A stretch of DNA of 64,000 bases, taken from an uncultured Prevotella sp. GTDB lineage: Bacteria > Bacteroidota > Bacteroidia > Bacteroidales > Bacteroidaceae. Below, piece by piece: positions 58,696-64,000 of this stretch. The first letter of the stretch is position 1, and every line of letters begins with the position of its first letter. The notes below the pieces were generated by a model. The model had not been told where the DNA came from, made no database searches, and was given only the letters and a program-made list of their open reading frames with translations. A program made the translations under genes and the position numbers. The stretch is taken from contig CAKPWR010000003.1 of assembly GCA_934196725.1 (NCBI GenBank), positions 1 through 64,000 on the forward strand. Direction: 5' to 3'.

Positions 58696-58742
58696 TAATC
58701 ATAAAGTTCAAAGTTCAAAGTTCAAAATTCAAAGTTCAAAGT
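58696..58742. repeat. Heptamer array and right arm of inverted repeat
   Basis: TAATCATAAAGTTCAAAG starts a 24-bp arm that matches 58251-58274 in reverse complement, followed by further AAGTTCA heptamers up to 14 bp before the DUF1015 start codon. Confidence 0.9.
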
Positions 58743-58755
58743 AAAATAAAACATT

Positions 58756-60090
58756 ATGGCAATAGTAAAACCTTTCAAGGGCATTCGCCCTCCAAAAGAT
58801 TTAGTAGAGCAAGTAGAGTCTCGCCCATACGATGTCCTCGATTCTGAGGAAGCACGCGTGGAGGCGGGAGATAACGAGAAAAGCCTTTATCATATTATTA
58901 AACCTGAAATCAACTTCGAACCAGGTACATCAGAGTATGATCCTCGCGTCTATGAAAGCGCGGCAGAGAACTTCAGAAAGTTCCAGGAAAACGGATGGTT
59001 GAAGCAGGATGATAAGGAACAGTATTATATCTATGCACAGACCATGAATGGCAAGACACAGTATGGTCTTGTGGTGGGTGCATACGTGAATGATTATATG
59101 ACCGGCGTCATCAAGAAGCATGAGCTCACCCGCCGTGACAAGGAAGAAGATCGCATGAAGCACGTTCGTGTCTGCAATGCCAACATCGAACCAGTCTTCT
59201 TCGCTTACCCTGATAATTCCGTGCTCAATGAGATTCTGATGCGCTATGCGGCTACAGAACCTGAGTATGATTTCATCGCTCCGATTGATGGCTTCCGCCA
59301 CCAGTTCTGGATTGTCAGCGATGATAAGGACATTGAGACTATCACCGCAGAATTTGCCAAGATGCCTAGCCTCTACATCGCCGACGGCCATCACCGTTCA
59401 GCTGCTGCAGCGCTGGTAGGTGCAGAGAAGGCTAAGCAGAATCCTAACCATACCGGTAAGGAGGAGTACAATTATTTCATGGCAGTCTGTTTCCAGGCTA
59501 GCCAGTTGACCATCCTCGATTACAACCGTGTAGTGAAGGACCTGAACGGCTTGACATCAGAGCAGTTCCTCGACGCATTGACCAAGAACTTCGAGGTGAT
59601 AGAGATTGATGCGATTAATGTGAACGTATCTGGCGATGAGGAGGGAATCCCTTGCTACGAGAAGTTTGCCATTGATGCAGCTATCGAGCAGTTCGGCTTG
59701 GATATTCTGAAGCCAGCCGCTCTCCATTCCTTCCTCCTTTATCTGGACGGTAAATGGTACGGTTTGTTTGCCAAGCCAGGAACATACGATGATGAGGACC
59801 CAATCGGCGTGCTCGATGTAGACATCTCATCCCGATTGATTCTTGATGAGATTCTGGGAATCAAGGACTTGCGTTCAGACAAGCGCATCGATTTCGTGGG
59901 CGGTCTTCGTGGACTCGGCGAGTTGAAGCGTCGTGTAAACAGTGGCGAAATGAAGATGGCTTTAGCCCTTCATCCAGTCACCATGCAGCAGATTATGGAC
60001 ATCGCGGACAGTGGCAAGATCATGCCACCAAAGGCAACATGGTTTGAACCTAAGTTGCGTAGCGGATTGATTATTCACAAGTTGGATTAA
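58756..60090 (+). CDS. DUF1015 family protein
   Basis: The 444-residue soluble protein matches DUF1015: MAIVKPFKGIRPPKDLVEQV, SRPYDVLDSEEARVEAGDNE, LYHIIKPEINF, KKHELTRRDKEEDRMKHVRV, IADGHHRSAAAALVGAEKAK and the C-terminal FVGGLRGLGELKRRV and MPPKATWFEPKLRSGLIIHK. The family is uncharacterised as far as I know; it is often encoded next to serA-type genes, and a link with serine metabolism has been suggested from that context. Its stop codon overlaps the YigZ start (TAATG). Confidence 0.92.
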   Translation: MAIVKPFKGIRPPKDLVEQVESRPYDVLDSEEARVEAGDNEKSLYHIIKPEINFEPGTSEYDPRVYESAAENFRKFQENGWLKQDDKEQYYIYAQTMNGKTQYGLVVGAYVNDYMTGVIKKHELTRRDKEEDRMKHVRVCNANIEPVFFAYPDNSVLNEILMRYAATEPEYDFIAPIDGFRHQFWIVSDDKDIETITAEFAKMPSLYIADGHHRSAAAALVGAEKAKQNPNHTGKEEYNYFMAVCFQASQLTILDYNRVVKDLNGLTSEQFLDALTKNFEVIEIDAINVNVSGDEEGIPCYEKFAIDAAIEQFGLDILKPAALHSFLLYLDGKWYGLFAKPGTYDDEDPIGVLDVDISSRLILDEILGIKDLRSDKRIDFVGGLRGLGELKRRVNSGEMKMALALHPVTMQQIMDIADSGKIMPPKATWFEPKLRSGLIIHKLD

Positions 60091-60677
60091 TGATTGACGA
60101 ATTTAAGACTATATCAGATACAGTAGGCGAGGGATATTACACCGAGAAGAGGAGTAAGTTTCTCGCCTTTGCTCACCACGTGACGACCGTTGACGAGGTG
60201 AAGGAGATTGTTGCCGGGTACCGTAAGAAATATTACGATGCCCGACATTGTTGTTATGCCTATATGCTGGGTCCAGAGCGCACCGAGTTTCGTGCCAATG
60301 ATGATGGTGAGCCATCTTCTACGGCTGGCAAGCCTATCCTGGGACAGATTACGAAAGCGGAATTGACGGATATTCTCATTGTCGTCATCCGTTATTTTGG
60401 AGGAGTGAAACTGGGAACCAGCGGACTGATCGTGGCTTATCGAGAAGCTGCGATAGATGCTCTGGCGCATTGCGAGGAAGTGACGCAGCAGGTAGAGGAA
60501 ATCGTTACCTACGATTTCACCTATCCGATGATGAATGATGTGATGAGGATTGTGAAAGAGATGAATCCCCGTATCGTGGACCAGACCTTCGACAATACCT
60601 GTACCATTAAGCTTTCGATAAGAAAGAGTGAGGCGGAGGAATTGCGAACCCGCCTGAAAAAGCTTTCCTTTGAATAA
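60090..60677 (+). CDS. YigZ/IMPACT family protein
   Basis: The 195-residue protein belongs to the YigZ (UPF0029/IMPACT) family: EKRSKFLAFAHHVTTVDEVK, YYDARHCCYAYMLGPERTEF, RANDDGEPSSTAGKPILGQI and VIRYFGGVKLGTSGLIVAYR, plus a C-terminal ferredoxin-like DUF1949 domain (EIVTYDFTYPMMNDVMRIVK). Bacterial members are thought to bind the ribosome or RNA in stress. Translation is probably coupled to DUF1015 by the one-base TAATG overlap. Confidence 0.94.
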   Translation: MIDEFKTISDTVGEGYYTEKRSKFLAFAHHVTTVDEVKEIVAGYRKKYYDARHCCYAYMLGPERTEFRANDDGEPSSTAGKPILGQITKAELTDILIVVIRYFGGVKLGTSGLIVAYREAAIDALAHCEEVTQQVEEIVTYDFTYPMMNDVMRIVKEMNPRIVDQTFDNTCTIKLSIRKSEAEELRTRLKKLSFE

Positions 60678-60749
60678 AGAAGTAATCTGTTTTTTGCCTT
60701 AAGGTTAAATATATTATCCTTAAGGGTATTATTTATAGGTGTTTCCTTT

Positions 60750-60950
60750 GCTGCGGATTTCAAATCCGCAGAGCAGAAAAAAGGTTAGGACATTTTTTGT
60801 CGCCGGATTTCAAATCCGGCGGGACGCCTAGCGGACTTGAGACTTTTAAAATGAAATCTTTTACCCCGCTAGGCGTTCCGGCGGATTTGCAATCCGCCGT
60901 TTAAAAAGGTTCGACCGCTTAATCGGGGATTTGCAATCCCCTGCACCAGG
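60750..60950. repeat. Cluster of four GGATTTCAAATCC-type palindromes
   Basis: Palindromes with cores GCGGATTTCAAATCCGC (about 60753), GCCGGATTTCAAATCCGGC (about 60801), GGCGGATTTGCAATCCGCC (about 60881) and GGGGATTTGCAATCCCC (about 60923) are separated by 25-60 bp. A longer pair CGCCTAGCGG / CCGCTAGGCG at 60825 and 60867 brackets the middle. It fills the gap between the ends of yigZ and uvrB. The element at 22-46 is of the same type. Confidence 0.85.
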
Positions 60951-60951
60951 T

Positions 60952-63048
60952 TTATACTTTCTCTTCCAATTCCTTCTGCAATCGGATGATTTCATCACGA
61001 TACTGTGCGGCTTGCATGAAGTCGAGGTCCTTGGCGGCTTGCTTCATCAGCGCAGTGGTATTGGCGATGCTCTTCTCCAATTCCTCCTTGCTCATGCTGC
61101 GGACGATTGGGTCGGCAACCAGCGTGGCACTATCCGGTTCGATGTAGACACGCTGCGTTGAACCGTCGGCTCCCTGAATCGTCCGGAAGGACGCTGCGCT
61201 GATTCCTGAACCTGCTCCTGAAGCTTTTCCTGAACCTGCTCCTGCCTCTTCCTTGCTCGTAGGCAATGCCGAGGTAATCGCCTTCTGAATCTGTTTTGGC
61301 GTAATGCCATGGTCGGCATTATACTGCAGCTGGATGCTTCTTCGACGTGCGGTTTCGTCGATGGTTTTCTGCATGCTGTCTGTAATATTATCTGCATACA
61401 TGATTACCTTGCCGTTTACGTTTCTTGCCGCACGGCCTGCTGTCTGCGTCAACGAACGGTGACTGCGCAGGAAACCCTCTTTGTCTGCATCCAGGATGGC
61501 TACAAGCGAAACCTCAGGAAGGTCAAGACCCTCACGGAGCAGGTTCACGCCCACCAGCACATCATAGACGCCAGCACGCAAATCGTTCATAATCTTTACT
61601 CGGTCCAGCGTAGCCACATCACTGTGAATGTAAGCAGCCTTCACGTTGTGGTTCAGCAGGAATTCCGTCAGCTCCTCAGCCATGCGCTTGGTCAGCGTAG
61701 TGATGAGCACTCGCTCGTTGCGGTGGGTACGGGTCAGGATTTCATCCAGCAGGTCATCAATCTGGTTCTCGCTCGGGCGCACTTCAATCTCCGGATCCAG
61801 CAAGCCCGTAGGACGGATGAGCTGTTCTACCACCACGCCCTCTGCTTCTCTCAGCTCGTAATCGGCAGGCGTGGCACTTACGTAGATTGCCTGATGAATC
61901 AGACTGTGGAACTCCTCGAACTTCAGCGGACGGTTGTCGAAGGCGGCAGGCAGTCGGAAACCGTATTCTACCAGGTTCTGCTTTCTCGCCCTGTCGCCAC
62001 CATACATGGCGCCAATCTGTGGAATGCTCACGTGGCTCTCGTCCACCACCAGCAGGAAGTCTTTCGGGAAGAAATCCAGCAGACAGTAAGGCCGTTCGCC
62101 AGCCTTTCTGCCGTCGAAATATCTCGAATAGTTCTCGATTCCCGAACAGTGGCCCAGCTCCTTGATCATCTCCATGTCGTATTCCACACGCTCCTTGATG
62201 CGCTGCGCCTTGATTCCGTCACCTATGCTCTTGAAGAACTCTTCCTGCTTCACCAGGTCGTCCTGAATCATGCGGATGGCGCATTCCTGCTGCTCCTTCG
62301 TGGTTACGAAGAGGTTGGCAGGATAAATCTCGTAGGTCTCGAACGAAGCCAGACGGTGATAGGTCAGCGAATCCACCTCCTCGATGCTGTCTATCTCGTC
62401 GTCCCACCAGGTTACTCTCAGCACGTTGTCGCTGTAAGCCATAAAGATGTCAACGGTTTCTCCCTTCACGCGGAAGTTGCCGCGCTGCAGTTCGATGTCG
62501 TTTCTCACGTAGAGGGCGTCCACCAGCTTCCGCAGGAATTCGTTGCGGTCCAGCGTCTGTCCCTTCTTTATCTTGATGATGTTCTCCTGCATTGCCACCG
62601 GTCCGCCCATGCCGTAGATGCATGATACGGATGAAACCACGATGACGTCTTTTCTGCCGGAGAGTAGGGCAGAGACGGCTCCTAGTCGCAGCTTGTCTAT
62701 CTCGTCGTTGATGGCGAGGTCTTTCTCGATGTATGTGTCGGTGGTTGGCAGGTAGGCTTCCGGCTGATAGTAGTCGTAGTAGGATACGTAGTATTCTACG
62801 GCGTTCTCCGGGAAGAAGCCCTTCATCTCCTGATAGAGCTGGGCGGCAAGCGTCTTGTTGTGGCTCAGGATAAGGGTAGGCTTGCCGATGTTTGCGATGA
62901 CATTGGCAACGGTAAAGGTCTTGCCCGAACCTGTAACGCCCAGCAGCACCTGCGCCGGCTCACCCTGCTCAATGCCTTCGGTAAGCTGTCGGATAGCCTG
63001 TGGCTGGTCGCCCGTCGGTTTGTATTCTGATGTAATTTTAAAGTCCAT
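60952..63048 (-). CDS. uvrB: Excinuclease ABC subunit UvrB
   Basis: UvrB is the damage-verifying helicase-like subunit of nucleotide excision repair. Start 63048 ([20 protein letters not shown]) fits the family and gives 698 residues. Motifs are Walker [17 protein letters not shown], the beta-hairpin region [76 protein letters not shown] and [13 protein letters not shown] Gly/Ser/Ala-rich insertion ([16 protein letters not shown]) lies before the C-terminal UVR motif ([20 protein letters not shown]), making the protein slightly longer than usual. TATTTTTG on the minus strand (63067-63074) is a possible -7 box. Confidence 0.97.
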   Translation of the reverse strand: MDFKITSEYKPTGDQPQAIRQLTEGIEQGEPAQVLLGVTGSGKTFTVANVIANIGKPTLILSHNKTLAAQLYQEMKGFFPENAVEYYVSYYDYYQPEAYLPTTDTYIEKDLAINDEIDKLRLGAVSALLSGRKDVIVVSSVSCIYGMGGPVAMQENIIKIKKGQTLDRNEFLRKLVDALYVRNDIELQRGNFRVKGETVDIFMAYSDNVLRVTWWDDEIDSIEEVDSLTYHRLASFETYEIYPANLFVTTKEQQECAIRMIQDDLVKQEEFFKSIGDGIKAQRIKERVEYDMEMIKELGHCSGIENYSRYFDGRKAGERPYCLLDFFPKDFLLVVDESHVSIPQIGAMYGGDRARKQNLVEYGFRLPAAFDNRPLKFEEFHSLIHQAIYVSATPADYELREAEGVVVEQLIRPTGLLDPEIEVRPSENQIDDLLDEILTRTHRNERVLITTLTKRMAEELTEFLLNHNVKAAYIHSDVATLDRVKIMNDLRAGVYDVLVGVNLLREGLDLPEVSLVAILDADKEGFLRSHRSLTQTAGRAARNVNGKVIMYADNITDSMQKTIDETARRRSIQLQYNADHGITPKQIQKAITSALPTSKEEAGAGSGKASGAGSGISAASFRTIQGADGSTQRVYIEPDSATLVADPIVRSMSKEELEKSIANTTALMKQAAKDLDFMQAAQYRDEIIRLQKELEEKV

Positions 63049-63135
63049 AATCACTGAATTTAGGTGCAAAAATACAAAAAAATCGCCATTAATCGTTATA
63101 AAGATTAATATTTTGCGAAAAAATGTATTTTTTCT

Positions 63136-63166
63136 TTTGATAATAAGTAAATTATGAGTAACTTTG
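63136..63166 (+). promoter_or_regulatory. Promoter of the BamD gene
   Basis: TTTG (63136-63139), 19 bp, then TAACTTTG (63159-63166): a full match to the Bacteroidota consensus. The ATG at 63185 follows 18 bp after the -7 box. Confidence 0.75.
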
Positions 63167-63184
63167 CATCTCAAAATGAGAATT

Positions 63185-64000
63185 ATGAAGAAATTGACTC
63201 TTATCGCATCATGCGTAGCACTGCTGATGACCAGCTGTGTGAACGAATATAACCAGATCACCAAATCGGGTGATTATACTTTGAAGTACGAGTACGCCAA
63301 GCAGTGTTTTGCTCAGGGCAAGTACTCTCGTGCCGTACCTCTCCTGCAGGAACTCGTCACCATGAAGAAGGGTTCTACCGAGGGCGAGGAATGCCTCTAC
63401 ATGCTTGCCATGTCAGAGTTCGGCTTGAAGGATTACGAGACTGCATCCGAGTACTTCAAGAAGTATTTTTCTTCCTATCCTAAGGGCCGCTATGCTGAGA
63501 ACGCCAAGTATTACGTGGGCGAGAGTCTCTTTCAGAATGCTCCGGAGCCTCGATTGGACCAGAGCACAACGATGACTGCCATCGCTGCCTTCCAGGAGTA
63601 TCTCGACATCTTCCCTGATGCTCATCTCAAGGCTCAGGCTACCGGTCGACTCTACACCCTGCAGGATCTGCTGGTAGAGAAGGAGTACAAGAGCGCCCGT
63701 CTCTACTTCGATTTGGGAACCTACTTCGGCAACTGTACCAACGGCGGCAACAACTATGAGGCTTGCATCGTTACTGCGCAGAACGCCCTGAAGGACTATC
63801 CTTACAGCAACAAGCGCGAGGAGTTTGCTTCGCTCGTGATGAAGAGCAAGTACGAACTCGCCAAGATGAGTGTGGAGAGCAAGCAGCTGGAGCGTTATCA
63901 GGACGCTGAGGACGAGTGCTACGGCTTCATCAATGAGTATCCTGATTCAAAGGAGCGTTCACTTGCCGAGAAGTATATTGAGAAATGCAAGGAGTACGAG
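63185..64000 (+). CDS. bamD: Outer-membrane assembly lipoprotein BamD (3' end beyond the window)
   Basis: An open frame from ATG 63185 (or 63176, three codons earlier) runs to the window edge without a stop, giving 272 residues so far. It starts with a lipoprotein signal [18 protein letters not shown] (lipobox MTSC), then [20 protein letters not shown], the standard opening of Bacteroidota BamD. TPR units follow: [60 protein letters not shown] and, near the edge, [20 protein letters not shown]. BamD is the essential lipoprotein of the BAM complex, which inserts outer-membrane beta-barrels. It is divergent from uvrB. Confidence 0.92.
   Translation, partial: MKKLTLIASCVALLMTSCVNEYNQITKSGDYTLKYEYAKQCFAQGKYSRAVPLLQELVTMKKGSTEGEECLYMLAMSEFGLKDYETASEYFKKYFSSYPKGRYAENAKYYVGESLFQNAPEPRLDQSTTMTAIAAFQEYLDIFPDAHLKAQATGRLYTLQDLLVEKEYKSARLYFDLGTYFGNCTNGGNNYEACIVTAQNALKDYPYSNKREEFASLVMKSKYELAKMSVESKQLERYQDAEDECYGFINEYPDSKERSLAEKYIEKCKEYE

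Noticed and set aside
63049..63264. N-terminal extension of uvrB by 72 residues
   Set aside because: The extension is hydrophobic, AT-rich, overlaps the bamD start and promoter, and is not part of the UvrB family.

Overview
The window looks like a chromosomal segment of a gut Bacteroidota bacterium of the Prevotella/Segatella type; Segatella (Prevotella) copri or a close relative is my best guess. This rests on Bacteroidota-specific families (DUF3127, DUF4835/PorD, DUF5112/DUF5113 kinase, BspA-type leucine-rich repeat protein, HU-like protein with a 31-residue 'smalltalk' partner), on promoters of the form TTTG-N19/20-TAnnTTTG, and on the gene order recN, porD, coaBC, dnaQ-like, dnaN. No integrase, transposase gene, rRNA operon or CRISPR array was seen. 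One tRNA gene (Arg, anticodon TCT) is present.

Layout. 1-3.7 kb: a TRIC-family membrane protein, then an accessory patch with a tiny smalltalk gene, an HU-like gene, twin 17-bp dyads, a 34-bp perfect inverted repeat built from GGTCATTAA units, the tRNA, modular REP-like palindromes and a 54-bp tandem repeat. 3.7-11.4 kb: a leftward housekeeping block (degenerate trypsin-fold/TPR protein, RecN, PorD-like, CoaBC, DnaQ-like exonuclease, DnaN). 11.6-20.3 kb: DUF3127 protein, MFS transporter, NudC, 5'-nucleotidase, a short DnaJ, a zinc-ribbon protein, a GH25 lysozyme and an unknown. 20.3-26.4 kb: hexuronate catabolism (UxaA, KDG kinase, KDPG aldolase) around a divergent promoter with a LacI-type regulator and an NhaC-type transporter. 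26.4-31.4 kb: a 1197-residue two-module histidine-kinase-like protein, its response regulator and a small AbgT-like membrane protein. 31.6-45.6 kb: ABC-F protein, BspA-like surface protein, GH27 alpha-galactosidase, TcdA, RecD2, GHL10 hydrolase, UPF0210 and ACT proteins, MltG. 45.8-55.9 kb: a CBM20-CBM20-HAD phosphatase fusion, a LytTR regulator lacking its phospho-acceptor Asp, a MORN protein, YhcH, GlgB, a membrane protein, a TPR protein and a DbpA-like helicase. 56-64 kb: SerC-SerA, a four-helix-bundle (IVP-type) cassette between perfect inverted repeats, DUF1015, YigZ, UvrB and the start of BamD.

How the parts work together. The hexuronate genes supply the altronate to pyruvate plus glyceraldehyde-3-phosphate route. 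GlgB and the CBM20-bearing phosphatase suggest a glycogen/alpha-glucan theme at 45-52 kb. SerC and SerA cover two of the three steps of serine synthesis. The best candidates for something not previously described are the two-module kinase whose halves have lost opposite functions (26450-30043), the starch-binding/HAD phosphatase fusion (45813-47195), and the repeat architecture around the HU-like/smalltalk pair (1000-2500).

All calls come from reading sequence and translations by eye; no database search was run.
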